A stretch of 64,000 nucleotides of DNA from Pseudomonadota bacterium. Lineage in GTDB: Bacteria > Desulfobacterota > Binatia > Binatales > Binataceae. The notes under the pieces were generated by a model. It was not told the origin of the DNA. It ran no database searches and worked only from the letters and a program-made list of their open reading frames with translations. Shown in pieces: positions 1 to 8,690 of the stretch. A program made the position numbers and the translations under genes. The number at the start of each line of letters is the position of its first letter. Positions within the stretch are counted from its first letter, which is position 1. Where the stretch lies: contig JAJPKA010000003.1 of the NCBI GenBank assembly GCA_021323945.1, forward strand, positions 1 to 64,000, given 5' to 3'.

Positions 1-233
1 CCCTCGATCGAATCAATGTCCGGCTTTTCCATCTGCTCGAGAAATTGCCGCGCGTAGGCCGACAGTGACTCTACGTAGCGGCGCTGTCCCTCGGCATAAA
101 TCGTGTCGAACGCCAGTGAAGATTTGCCCGAGCCGCTCAGGCCGTTAATCACCACCAGCCGGTCGCGCGGGATCTCGATATCCAGGTTTTTTAGGTTGTG
201 TTCGCGCGCCCCTTTGATGACTATTCGATCCAT
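1..233 (-). CDS. uvrA: UvrA excinuclease subunit A, N-terminal fragment (cut by window edge)
   Basis: Translating the minus strand from the ATG at 233 gives the start of UvrA, the damage-recognition ATPase of nucleotide excision repair. The first 77 residues carry the family's opening ([14 protein letters not shown]) and the Walker A loop GLSGSGKSS at residues 31-39, then [20 protein letters not shown], a UvrA signature. The frame stays open to base 1, so the gene runs off the window. It lies in the same direction as mfd, surA and pdxA, 134 bp after pdxA, so two excision-repair genes (mfd, uvrA) bracket this group. Confidence 0.95.
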   Translation of the reverse strand, partial: MDRIVIKGAREHNLKNLDIEIPRDRLVVINGLSGSGKSSLAFDTIYAEGQRRYVESLSAYARQFLEQMEKPDIDSIE

Positions 234-367
234 CTTGGTCCCATGACCACCACGCCGGGCCTCAGCTCACAGCCTCGCCATCTTCAGACTACACCCGCCG
301 AAACCGCCGCATCCCTCGCGACCTCGGAAGGAACTCCCAACCATGATGGAATGATTATATAAGATCG

Positions 368-1531
368 TCACTTACCGCGGCTGGTGCGTTGTATGGTCGT
401 CGGGCCACGCCCACTCGCCAGATGCGAGACCCGACCGGTGACGGGCCTGGCAGCGCCGCCTATGGCTTTGGCCGCGTAATCGATTGCCGCAATCATGCTG
501 GCTGGGTTGGCAACACCTCGTCCCGCGATATCGTAGGCAGTGCCGTGGTCGGGCGAGGTACGGATAAAGGGCAGTCCCAACGTGATATTTACGGCGCGAT
601 CGAACTCCAAGGTCTTGAGCGCTATCAAACCTTGATCGTGATACATTGCAACAGCCCCGTCGAAATCAAAGCGGCCGGTGCGGTTGATGCGGACGAAAGC
701 CGTGTCCGGAGCCACCGGACCGTGAACTGCGATTCCTTGCGACTGCGCTAAGCGAATCGCCGGGGTTATAATTCTGCGCTCTTCATCACCGAACAGCCCG
801 TTCTCGCCCGCGTGGGGATTCAGCCCTAGGACCACGATTCGAGGCCGCTCGAGCCGCAGCTGGACCCGCAAGTGCTGATCAAGGAGAGTGATCGTTTCCA
901 ACACCCGCTTGCGCGTTAGCAACCGCGGGACCTCGGCGAGACCAACGTGAACCGTTACCAGTGCCACGCGCAGCATCCCACCGGCGAACATCATCCGCCA
1001 ATCTCGCACTGCCGCGAGCCGGGCCAGCAGTTCGGAGTGGCCGGGGAAGTGATGCCCAGCTCGATTTAGCCATTCTTTGTTAATCGGCCCGGTGACCAGC
1101 GCGCTGGTTTCACCGCGCATCGTCAGTCGCGCTCCTTCCAGCACATAGCGATAGGCAGCTTCGGCACCTTCGACAGTCGGTTTCCCCGGCATGGTAGCCT
1201 TTGTCGGCAAGCTGCCGATGCTGAGAACCGCCAGGCACCCACGAGACCAGCTAATGGGCATTCCGGGACGCCACTCGCATAGCCGCGGCGTATAGCCTCG
1301 CAGCCTGTCGGCGGTCGCTCGGAGCGTGCCGAGATCGCCGAGCACCACAATCGCAGGGGGTTTGGGCCGTCGAGCTATCGTGCCAACCGCCTTTAAAATA
1401 ACCTCCGGTCCGATGCCGGCCGGATCACCCATGCTGATCGCGATGGGCCGTGTGCTCGAAGCAGAGCGGGACCTCGCGCTGCTGGAACGTCTGGTTCGAT
1501 CGGCGGGCTGAGTGGCTTGTGGCTTGGTCAA
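368..1531 (-). CDS. pdxA: 4-hydroxythreonine-4-phosphate dehydrogenase PdxA
   Basis: NAD-dependent, metal-requiring enzyme of the DXP-dependent pyridoxal phosphate pathway, acting in the cytoplasm. The frame has the family's MGDPAGIGPEV start region and all three metal-binding histidine motifs: AGHHFPGHSE, GLNPHAGE and MYHDQGL. TSPDHGTAYDIAG near the C-terminus is also typical. I choose the TTG at 1531 as start (387 aa), because it overlaps the surA stop as TTGA; an upstream in-frame start at 1579 would lie inside surA. The N-terminus still has about 45 poorly conserved Ser/Arg-rich residues before the core, longer than the usual ~330 aa family length. The surA-pdxA order is the same as in E. 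coli. Confidence 0.93.
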   Translation of the reverse strand: MTKPQATQPADRTRRSSSARSRSASSTRPIAISMGDPAGIGPEVILKAVGTIARRPKPPAIVVLGDLGTLRATADRLRGYTPRLCEWRPGMPISWSRGCLAVLSIGSLPTKATMPGKPTVEGAEAAYRYVLEGARLTMRGETSALVTGPINKEWLNRAGHHFPGHSELLARLAAVRDWRMMFAGGMLRVALVTVHVGLAEVPRLLTRKRVLETITLLDQHLRVQLRLERPRIVVLGLNPHAGENGLFGDEERRIITPAIRLAQSQGIAVHGPVAPDTAFVRINRTGRFDFDGAVAMYHDQGLIALKTLEFDRAVNITLGLPFIRTSPDHGTAYDIAGRGVANPASMIAAIDYAAKAIGGAARPVTGRVSHLASGRGPTTIQRTSRGK

Positions 1532-2646
1532 TTGAGGGTTTCGATATCGTGGCGTCCGGCCAAGTCCTGCTCGACCCATTGCTCAAACTTGTCCTTGGCC
1601 TGCTCGTCAACGAGCTTTTCGCGGATCTGATCTCGAACTTCAGCCAGCGGCCGGACACCCGGCTGTTGATGCTCCTCGACCTTTAGGATGTGAAAGCCGT
1701 AGCGCGTGCGCACCAGCGGTGTGATATCACCGGGCTTGGTCTGCTTGACCGCCGCGGCGATTTGGTCGTTCAAATCGGAGGGGTTGAATTCACCCAACTC
1801 TCCGCCTTTGTCCTTCGAATCATCTTCGGAGTATTGGCGGGCCAGCTGGGCGAAATCCTTACCTTTGAGCGCGAGGTTGCGAACCTCGGTCGCCTTCTTC
1901 TGGGCCGCGGCGACCTTGTCGGCCGAAGCGCCATCGGGAACAGCGATCAGTATCTGCGCCAGTCGATATTTTTCCTGAGTGACCGTAAATTCTTCAGGAT
2001 GACTCTTGTAATAAGCTTCAATTGCAGAGTCTGGAACTTGGACCTTGGTCCGCACCTCATGCTGCACCATTTCCATCGTTTCGACTTGTTGCAAAGCTTT
2101 TTTGCGGAACGCTTCGTAGCTGATTCCTTCAGCCTGTAACTGGGCGCGCAGCTGGGCGTCAGTAAGATGATTTTGTTCCTCGATCTGGGCAATAAAACGA
2201 TCGACTTCGGCCTCATCCACGCGGTCGGCGTACTTTTGCGCCTCCTCATCGATGAGCTGTTGGGCGATTAACTGCTTGAGCATGCTCGCTGGATCCGTCC
2301 CGGCGGGATTGGTGCCGGAAGCGTTACCCCCCGGGCCAGGATTTTGGAGATCAAAGTCCGTTATCGGATTACCGTCCACGCTGGCCACTACGCGATCGAT
2401 GGTGTCGCCATATTGCGCGGTATTCTCCGGCAGTGGGGGCGAGCTAACCGGACCAACCGGTACCGGCGCATAGGGCGACGGTCGAGTTGCGGCGGGTTTT
2501 GCTTTTCCCCATGACATCTTGGGCACGTGAAGGGTGTTGGAGCTGCACCCAGCAAGGCCGATTGCCACAGCCACCCCGAGCAGGCTTTCAACCAGAACTC
2601 GATTCGAGCCCCCGTGCGAGCTGAAAAGTTTGCGAGCGCTCATCAT
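1528..2646 (-). CDS. surA: SurA-like periplasmic peptidyl-prolyl isomerase lipoprotein
   Basis: Chaperone/foldase for outer-membrane proteins. The first ~35 residues form a signal peptide ending in a lipobox (IGLAGC), so the protein is probably a lipoprotein facing the periplasm. The SurA N-domain starts at IDRVVASVDGNPIT. It is followed by one parvulin-type PpiC domain in the C-terminal half (YRLAQILIAVP, FAQLARQYSEDDS, GGELGEF, YGFHILKVEE). E. coli SurA has two parvulin domains, so this is the shorter one-domain form. It starts 17 bp after mfd and its stop overlaps the pdxA start, which supports one transcript. The symbol is given by family and synteny; it could also be called a PpiC-type foldase. 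Confidence 0.88.
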   Translation of the reverse strand: MMSARKLFSSHGGSNRVLVESLLGVAVAIGLAGCSSNTLHVPKMSWGKAKPAATRPSPYAPVPVGPVSSPPLPENTAQYGDTIDRVVASVDGNPITDFDLQNPGPGGNASGTNPAGTDPASMLKQLIAQQLIDEEAQKYADRVDEAEVDRFIAQIEEQNHLTDAQLRAQLQAEGISYEAFRKKALQQVETMEMVQHEVRTKVQVPDSAIEAYYKSHPEEFTVTQEKYRLAQILIAVPDGASADKVAAAQKKATEVRNLALKGKDFAQLARQYSEDDSKDKGGELGEFNPSDLNDQIAAAVKQTKPGDITPLVRTRYGFHILKVEEHQQPGVRPLAEVRDQIREKLVDEQAKDKFEQWVEQDLAGRHDIETLN

Positions 2647-2663
2647 CCCGATTCTGTCGCCCT

Positions 2664-5600
2664 CTAATTGACCAACGATCCTGCCGTGCGGTCAGAATTG
2701 TCTTCCAACTTTTCACAGGCTGCCAGAAGCTGCAATACGCTCTCTATTTGCGAAAAAAGCTGTGCATAGTCCTCGCTGACGTTGAGGGTAACAATCACTT
2801 GATAAGCAGGCGTGAGACGCATCACCTGGCGATTGGCCTGCGCGGTCGCTTCCAACCGGCTCGTGTCGACGGGTGCCTCGGGATGAAATTTGAGTTCGAG
2901 TTGATTCTTTTTGAGTAAGGCGCTGACGATCATCATCTGCCGCATTTGCCGGCGTAGATTCATTGCGGCGAGCAGGTTCTCGACCAGGGTGGGGACTGGC
3001 CCATAGCGGTCACGCATCTCGTCGCGAATTTCGTCGAGGTCCTCCGGTGAAGTCGCGCGCGCCATCCGGCGATAGAGGACCAATCGCTCATTCTCATCGG
3101 CCACAAAGCTGTCAGGAATGTATGCAGGGACGCCCAGGCGCAGCTCCGGTTCGAAATCCGGCCGCTGCGGTTGACCTCGCAATTCGCGTATCGCCTGTTC
3201 CATCATTTCGGTGTACAGCTCGAAGCCCACGGCCGCGATCTGGCCGGATTGTTCGCGTCCGAGCAGGTTCCCGGCGCCGCGATGTTCGAGGTCGCGAATC
3301 GCCAGCTTAAACCCGGTGCCGGTCTCCGCCTCAACTAGCTCACGCAGGGCCTCTATGCGCCTCTTGGCGTCCCGGGTAATAATGTGCTCGCCCGGAATCA
3401 GCAGATAAGCGTAAGCCTTGCGGCGCGAGCGCCCGACGCGACCCCGCAGCTGGTAGAGCTGGGCGAGGCCGAAGTGGTCCGCGCGATTAATCAACATCGT
3501 GTTCGCATTCGGAATATCGAGCCCTGATTCGATGATCGCTGAACAGACCAGGACATTGACCCGGTTCTCAATAAAGTCGCGCATCACGTGCTCGAGTTCC
3601 TGCTCCTTCATCTGTCCATGGGCGATTGCAATCCGGGCTTCCGGCACCAGGCCGCGCAGATGGCGCGCGATGATTTCAATATTTTCCACGCGGTTGTGGA
3701 CAAAGAAGACCTGTCCACCGCGGTTGAGTTCGCGCAGGATCGCGTCACGAATCAATCCGTCGTCAAAATGCGCTACAAAGGTGCGCACCGTCTGGCGATC
3801 GGGGGGAGGAGTCTGGATTACCGAGAGATCCCGAATTCCAAGCATAGCCATGTGCAAGGTGCGGGGAATCGGCGTTGCAGTCAGAGTTAATACCTCGACC
3901 AATTTGCGCAGGCGCTTGATCCGCTCCTTGTCCGCCACACCGAAACGGTGCTCCTCATCGATGATCAGGAGACCAAGCTTGGGAAATTCGACATCGTCCT
4001 GCAGCAGACGATGAGTCCCGATCACGATGTCCACCAACCCCTTGCGAACGTCTTCGATGGTTTTTCGATTTTCCCGGGCGGTGCGAAATCGCGATACCAT
4101 CTCGATCCGTACCGGATAATCCTTGAAGCGATTGCGAAAGTTGTTCCAGTGCTGCTCCGCCAGAATCGTCGTCGGCACCAGCACCGCCACCTGCCGCCCG
4201 TCCATCACCGCGATAAACGCCGCGCGCAGCGCAACCTCGGTCTTGCCGAATCCAGCATCGCCGCAAATCAGCCGGTCCATTGGCTTGGGTCGCGTCATGT
4301 CCCGAATCACATCGTCGATAGCGGCCTGCTGATCGGGCGTTTCTTCGAATTCGAAACGCTCGACAAATTCGTCATAGTCTCGCCCGGGAGGCGAGAACGC
4401 GTGGCCGTCGAGCGCTTCGCGCGCCGCGTAGATGTCGATCAGCTCCGCTGCCATTGCCATCACTGCTTCGCGCGTGCGCTTCTTGACCCGATCCCACGAG
4501 CCGCCTCCCAGGCGGTCCAATTTGGGCTCGCTGCCATCACCGCCGATATAGCGCTGGACCAGATTGATTCGTTCGACCGGCACGTACATTGTGTCGTTGC
4601 CAGCATACTCGAGGTTAAGAAAGTCGCCCTCGACGTCCGCAACTCTCATATGCTTCAGGCCGCGGTACCTGCCGATGCCGTGCTCGATATGGACCACGAA
4701 GTCGTTAGGCTGGATTTCCTCCAGATTCAGCAGCGCGCCCTTCGAGCTGCGGCGCACGCGCCGGCGCGCGCGAGGCTCACCAAACAGCTCCTCCTCGCTA
4801 TAGATGTAAATCCCGTCCTTCTCCAGAACGGTCCCGGCTGCGATTTCGCCCTGCATTATTGCCGGCCGGAAATCATTCGAGGTGATTAGTTCACTGAAGC
4901 TGTTACAGTCGCTATTGACTTCGAGGTTGTACGCTTCCAAATGACGCCGTAGTCGCGCCGCCTGATTAGGCCCTTCAACGATCAATACGGCGTGGCCATG
5001 ACTCCGACGGACCTCGTTGAGCTCGGTCACCAGAGGCTCAAACGAGGGTACCGACCGTCCGCCACTTAAATCGGTCGCAGCCAGGCGCAGGCTCGGCTTT
5101 GATTTTACTTCGATTGGTGTAGCCCAACCCTCGCGAGGTGTAGCCACAGTAATTAGCGAGCCGACCTCCACTGCCACCAGTGCATTCAGGTGGTGTTCAA
5201 ATTCCTCGACGTCCAAAAACAGTTCAGCGGGGGCCGGATAAAAGGCAGGCTTTGCTTGAGCGGCGGCGGCCTCGGCCGCAATTCGTTCCGCAAACCGTTG
5301 GGCCTCACCCAATATGCGACCGGGCTCGGTCATCCACGCCAGCGTGTTAGTCGGCAAATAATCGAAGAAACTCTGGAGGCCGGCCTCGAACATATAGGGG
5401 GCTAGGAGCTCGACCCCCGGGAACAGCAAGCCATTTTCCATGGTCTCGGTGAGTTCGGCCGTCTCCTTGCGCACCATCCCAATTTCGGCGCATCGCACGG
5501 CCACCCGGTCGATCACTCGCTTCTGACGCAGCATCGGGGCGGGCACCTGACGTGTCCGAATCACGATTGCTTCGTCGACCTCGCCGAGCGAGCGTTGGGT

Positions 5601-6242
5601 GGAGGGGTCGTAATGGCGCACCGAGGTTACCAGGTCCCCTTCTAACTCGAACCTCACTGGCAGGTGATATAAGGGGGAAAAGATATCAACAATGCCGCCG
5701 CGTACGCTGAAATCGCCCGGCTCTTCAGCTTGTGGCACGCGCTGATAACCTATCGAGGTCAAAGTCTCGACCAACGCTTCCAAATCGAGGCTATCGGCCA
5801 AGCCGATTCGCAACACGCTCTCATCGAACGCTCGCACCGGAATGGTCCGCATCATTAAGGCTTCGACCGAACTCACCACCACGGGCGCCGAGACTCGGCG
5901 CATGGCGAAGAGCGACGCAAGTTGGGCAGCCTGAAGGTCCGGAGGCGGCGACAGATGGGCGAAAGGCCGTAACTCCCAAGCTGGCAATAGGTAGACTCGA
6001 GCTTTGGCCGCATCACAGTCTGGTGCCTGGTCAAGGAAAAGTGCAAGTTCGCCGGCCAATGCTTCGGCCTCGGTCGCGAGCGGAGTAATAACCAGCAGCG
6101 GGCGCGGCATCATAGCTGCGGTCTCGCGTACCAGCAAAGCATTAGCCGCACCCTTTAATCCCATCACCGGAAATCTTCGGTGGTTCGCGGCCTCAATTCG
6201 CGCCTTGAGCTCGGCTGCCGCCTCTTTTAGACTTCGTTCCAT
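2664..6242 (-). CDS. mfd: Transcription-repair coupling factor Mfd
   Basis: DNA translocase that removes RNA polymerase stalled at lesions and recruits UvrA. At 1192 aa it is full length. The N-terminal half holds the UvrB-like module (LPAWELRPFAHLSPPPD). The RNA-polymerase-binding/CarD-like segment is at about residues 510-570 (PNDFVVHIEHGIGRYRG). The RecG-like helicase motor follows: Walker A GDAGFGKTEVA near residue 660, DEEHRFG near 762, TATPIPRTLHMAM, and LRGRVGRS. The C-terminal TRCF domain closes the protein. Walker A has Ala where most Mfd proteins have Val, and the DEEQ box reads DEEH; both are conservative. First gene of the leftward group. Confidence 0.98.
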   Translation of the reverse strand: MERSLKEAAAELKARIEAANHRRFPVMGLKGAANALLVRETAAMMPRPLLVITPLATEAEALAGELALFLDQAPDCDAAKARVYLLPAWELRPFAHLSPPPDLQAAQLASLFAMRRVSAPVVVSSVEALMMRTIPVRAFDESVLRIGLADSLDLEALVETLTSIGYQRVPQAEEPGDFSVRGGIVDIFSPLYHLPVRFELEGDLVTSVRHYDPSTQRSLGEVDEAIVIRTRQVPAPMLRQKRVIDRVAVRCAEIGMVRKETAELTETMENGLLFPGVELLAPYMFEAGLQSFFDYLPTNTLAWMTEPGRILGEAQRFAERIAAEAAAAQAKPAFYPAPAELFLDVEEFEHHLNALVAVEVGSLITVATPREGWATPIEVKSKPSLRLAATDLSGGRSVPSFEPLVTELNEVRRSHGHAVLIVEGPNQAARLRRHLEAYNLEVNSDCNSFSELITSNDFRPAIMQGEIAAGTVLEKDGIYIYSEEELFGEPRARRRVRRSSKGALLNLEEIQPNDFVVHIEHGIGRYRGLKHMRVADVEGDFLNLEYAGNDTMYVPVERINLVQRYIGGDGSEPKLDRLGGGSWDRVKKRTREAVMAMAAELIDIYAAREALDGHAFSPPGRDYDEFVERFEFEETPDQQAAIDDVIRDMTRPKPMDRLICGDAGFGKTEVALRAAFIAVMDGRQVAVLVPTTILAEQHWNNFRNRFKDYPVRIEMVSRFRTARENRKTIEDVRKGLVDIVIGTHRLLQDDVEFPKLGLLIIDEEHRFGVADKERIKRLRKLVEVLTLTATPIPRTLHMAMLGIRDLSVIQTPPPDRQTVRTFVAHFDDGLIRDAILRELNRGGQVFFVHNRVENIEIIARHLRGLVPEARIAIAHGQMKEQELEHVMRDFIENRVNVLVCSAIIESGLDIPNANTMLINRADHFGLAQLYQLRGRVGRSRRKAYAYLLIPGEHIITRDAKRRIEALRELVEAETGTGFKLAIRDLEHRGAGNLLGREQSGQIAAVGFELYTEMMEQAIRELRGQPQRPDFEPELRLGVPAYIPDSFVADENERLVLYRRMARATSPEDLDEIRDEMRDRYGPVPTLVENLLAAMNLRRQMRQMMIVSALLKKNQLELKFHPEAPVDTSRLEATAQANRQVMRLTPAYQVIVTLNVSEDYAQLFSQIESVLQLLAACEKLEDNSDRTAGSLVN

Positions 6243-6680
6243 TTATCCCGTAGCGAACACACAATCACGCACACCGTCGCACGATTGCGACGTGTACGTT
6301 GACCGCGATTTAGTTTCCACGGCCTCCTCCTTTCCTTGTGACCACCAAGGCGCGACCGTGGCCGTTAAATCTTAGCAGATGAAGCAGGTAACGATCAGAA
6401 GCGATGGGCCTTTAGAGGTCGAACACGTTGCCTCCCAAGTAGGAGACTGCCGCATCGCATAATTTCAGGAGAATCAGGCTCCGATCATTATTGGTTGATA
6501 CAAGAAGGATAGAGCCTCGCCAAAGTCCTACAAGCAACCCCGCCCCACCCATAGGACACCGCGAAACGGTGCCGAGGTGTCTCTTAGCCATTGCTGTAGC
6601 GGTCACGGCGGCTGTTGACCATTTGTCTGAAAGCGCTATAACCCGTCTTGCAATAGACGCTGTGGGCATGGAGGCCTCTG
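6243..6680. other. Divergent intergenic region between mfd and pmoC
   Basis: This 438-bp gap separates mfd (leftward) from the monooxygenase operon (rightward). No coding frame here resembles a protein. Two structures are visible: a nested inverted repeat at 6317-6361 (CCACGG...CCGTGG enclosing CCTTG, 7 nt, CAAGG), and a sigma70-like promoter at 6615-6642 listed separately. The nested repeat could be an operator or an mfd leader hairpin; nothing decides which. A copper- or substrate-responsive operator would be expected here, but I recognise no known binding motif. Confidence 0.5.
6615..6642 (+). promoter_or_regulatory. Sigma70-like promoter of the pmo operon
   Basis: TTGACC (6615-6620), a 16-bp spacer, then TATAAC (6637-6642): five of six matches to each consensus hexamer. 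Transcription would begin near 6649, leaving a ~30-nt leader. A strong GGAGG ribosome site (6670-6674) lies 6 nt before the pmoC ATG at 6681. Confidence 0.6.
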
Positions 6681-7493
6681 ATGGACTCAACTTTGGAAGC
6701 CATGGGCCTGGAGGAAGGGCGTTATCGTCCCACCGACTGGCTCGGCGGCTGGAAAACGTTGTTCTGGTCATGCGGATTGTTACTCCTGGCGAACGTATTT
6801 CTGTGGGTCTGGGATTATAAGTACGCATTCACTGCCGGCTTGAATTCGAACAGTCACGAGTTCACTCTTCGTTACCGCACTCTGTTCTGGGGAGAATTGC
6901 TGACTGTCGGCGCCTTCGCCGGCATTTGGTACGGATGGCTGGTTCGAACCGGCCGGGCCCTGCTCAATACCGAGATCACTCCCGCCGAGGAAGTGCGCAG
7001 AATCGCAGTGCTGTGGGGAATAATTGGAGCCACGAGCCTCTCTTTGTACATCGAGGCAAGCTTCTGGCCGAATTGGGACGGAGCCTGGCACCAGACTATG
7101 GTGCGTGATACAGCACTGACGCCTACTCATATTCCGATGTTCTATTTCTTCTTTCCGCTTTCCGTGGTGCTGGCATTGGGCGCCTACCTTTACGGTCGCT
7201 TTCGGATTCCAGCGGTTTATGGCGCTGATAAAGTCTTCCCCTGGTCGTTCTTCCTACTCATTGCGGCTGCGGTCCTTGAGTTCGTTCAGGTCGCGTTTAA
7301 CGAATGGGGACATAGCCTGTGGCTCTCGGAAGAATTCTTTGCGGTTCCGTTTCATTGGCCGTTTGTGACCTACGGATGGCTCGCTGGCGGAATGTTTGCA
7401 GTTTGGGGGGAGACTATCCTTCGCCTCTTCGACATTGAGAAAGCGATCCGAGTGGTCGAACTTCCTCGTCAGACGGCCGCTGCCGGCAGCTAA
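6681..7493 (+). CDS. pmoC: Particulate copper monooxygenase subunit C (PmoC/AmoC family)
   Basis: Membrane subunit of the copper-dependent methane/ammonia/short-alkane monooxygenase. The 270-aa product has about six hydrophobic segments. Both copper sites known from M. capsulatus PmoC are present with exact spacing. CuC (Asp156/His160/His173 there) corresponds to D133, H137 and H150 in DGAWHQTMVRDTALTPTH. CuD (Asn227/His231/His245) corresponds to N207, H211 and H225 in NEWGH...PFHWP. The start ATG has GGAGG six bases upstream. It is first in a C-A-(small ORF)-B operon. The intact ligands argue for a working enzyme. Substrate cannot be told from this subunit. Confidence 0.96.
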   Translation: MDSTLEAMGLEEGRYRPTDWLGGWKTLFWSCGLLLLANVFLWVWDYKYAFTAGLNSNSHEFTLRYRTLFWGELLTVGAFAGIWYGWLVRTGRALLNTEITPAEEVRRIAVLWGIIGATSLSLYIEASFWPNWDGAWHQTMVRDTALTPTHIPMFYFFFPLSVVLALGAYLYGRFRIPAVYGADKVFPWSFFLLIAAAVLEFVQVAFNEWGHSLWLSEEFFAVPFHWPFVTYGWLAGGMFAVWGETILRLFDIEKAIRVVELPRQTAAAGS

Positions 7494-7511
7494 AAGCGGA
7501 GGTAAAAAGCC

Positions 7512-8303
7512 ATGGCGAGCACGCCGGTTGCTCTTTCCGGTGCCGAGAGACAGCGCCGCCTCGAACTGCGCGAACTGCTCAATGCGAAGTACGTTTTCAT
7601 CGATCGTACCTGGGACGCCGTTTTCTGGATCACAGCGATTTTCATCGTTGCCGGGGCGGCTGATATCACGAAACTGTTGTTTGCGGGGGACTGGGATTTC
7701 TGGACTGATTGGAAAGATCCGCAATGGTGGCCAGTAGTGACTGCCTTCGCCACCATCATCATCCCTTCTGCACTCCAATACATTCAGTGGGTAGCCTGGC
7801 GCTTTCCAACCGGGGCGACCTATACCTGTTGTTGTCTGTTTCTGGCGACTTGGATAGGCCGATTTTTTCAATGGCACGTGGCCGAGAGCTATCCGATGAA
7901 CTTCGTCTGGCCAATCTCGACTGTGCCTGCTGGAATCATCCTCGACTGGATCCTGATGAAGACCCGCAGCTTCATCCTGACTTCGTTGATCGGTGGGGGA
8001 GCATGGGCCATTCTGGTGTGGGCATTCAATTACATCCCACTGGCCCCCTATCTGCAGCCGGCGCAGTTCATGCACCATGTCCTGACGGTTTCCGACGTTC
8101 AGGGTATTGCGTACATTCGTTCGCAAACTCCCGAGTATCTGCGCCATATTGAACGCGGAGCCTTGCGCAGCTTCCTGGGTGAAACCCAGTACGTTTCCCT
8201 GCTCTTCGGTGGCACTCTGGCGGCAGTGGGGTATTGGGTTGGCCAATTTATTGGGCGATATCTCGCAGTCTGGCCGATTCGTCGCTATATCAAAACCCTT
8301 TAG
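7512..8303 (+). CDS. pmoA: Particulate copper monooxygenase subunit A (PmoA/AmoA family)
   Basis: Integral membrane subunit A, 263 aa, slightly longer than the 247 aa of M. capsulatus PmoA. The hallmark block AGDWDFWTDWKD is at residues 58-69. NFVWP...GIILDWILM and the late block VSDVQGIAYIRSQTPEYLRHIE align with the methanotroph TLADLQGYHYVRTGTPEYIR region. A Cys triplet (106-108) sits in a membrane helix, which is unusual. The gene starts 18 bp after pmoC. From memory, GDWDFW is encoded with one mismatch to the A189f primer, while the mb661r region reads GETQYV and would not match, so PCR surveys could miss it. Confidence 0.96.
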   Translation: MASTPVALSGAERQRRLELRELLNAKYVFIDRTWDAVFWITAIFIVAGAADITKLLFAGDWDFWTDWKDPQWWPVVTAFATIIIPSALQYIQWVAWRFPTGATYTCCCLFLATWIGRFFQWHVAESYPMNFVWPISTVPAGIILDWILMKTRSFILTSLIGGGAWAILVWAFNYIPLAPYLQPAQFMHHVLTVSDVQGIAYIRSQTPEYLRHIERGALRSFLGETQYVSLLFGGTLAAVGYWVGQFIGRYLAVWPIRRYIKTL

Positions 8304-8339
8304 AGCGCATGTCCGCCATAACCGAGTGAGCAAAAGTCT

Positions 8340-8597
8340 ATGACGACCGTGATCAAAGTCATTCGCTGCCTGACCATCGCGCTACTTTGGCTAGGGCTGT
8401 TCTCTTCCAGCGGTTACGCGCATGGCGGGATTGCCGGACCGGACGAACTTGGCCCTCCGGTTATCACTGCGGCAGCCTTGGGCATTGTCGGTTACTGGTC
8501 TGTAATGCTGTGGCCAACGCGCAAGAAGTTGCGGGGCGGCAGCAACCACTCCAAACCTGTCAATACCAGACTGAATCGTCGAATCAGAACTTATTGA
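8340..8597 (+). CDS. Small exported one-TM protein between pmoA and pmoB (unknown, candidate accessory subunit)
   Basis: I do not recognise this 85-aa protein. Residues 1-27 look like a signal peptide (hydrophobic run, then SSSGYA followed by HGG). Cleavage after Ala would leave a mature N-terminal His, as in PmoB, where the N-terminal His is a copper ligand. A second hydrophobic helix (PVITAAALGIVGYWSVMLWP, about residues 40-59) is followed by a basic tail rich in Lys/Arg. The predicted layout is a short periplasmic N-terminus, one membrane helix and a cytoplasmic tail. It lies 36 bp after pmoA and 93 bp before pmoB on the same strand. It is too short to be the cupredoxin-like PmoD. Archaeal amo clusters carry comparable small one-TM genes (AmoX and others), but I claim no homology. 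Confidence 0.7.
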   Translation: MTTVIKVIRCLTIALLWLGLFSSSGYAHGGIAGPDELGPPVITAAALGIVGYWSVMLWPTRKKLRGGSNHSKPVNTRLNRRIRTY

Positions 8598-8690
8598 AGC
8601 AAATTGACGGCGTCGCCGAGCCTGATTTCGCCAAGGGCGAAGTGAAGATAGCGACTCTGCGAGCACTCAAGCAGATGAGGTGTGGCAGCA

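Noticed and set aside
1532-1579. Upstream ATG-equivalent start for pdxA at 1579
   Set aside because: It lies inside the surA coding region; the TTG at 1531 gives the compact TTGA overlap.
3948-4889. 313-codon plus-strand frame inside mfd
   Set aside because: Antisense to the helicase motor of a clear Mfd; composition (His/Arg-rich) is typical of a shadow frame.
7254-8333. Long open frame (359 codons) on the minus strand across pmoC and pmoA
   Set aside because: It mirrors two genes with intact family motifs and has no recognisable protein features; it is a by-product of codon bias.
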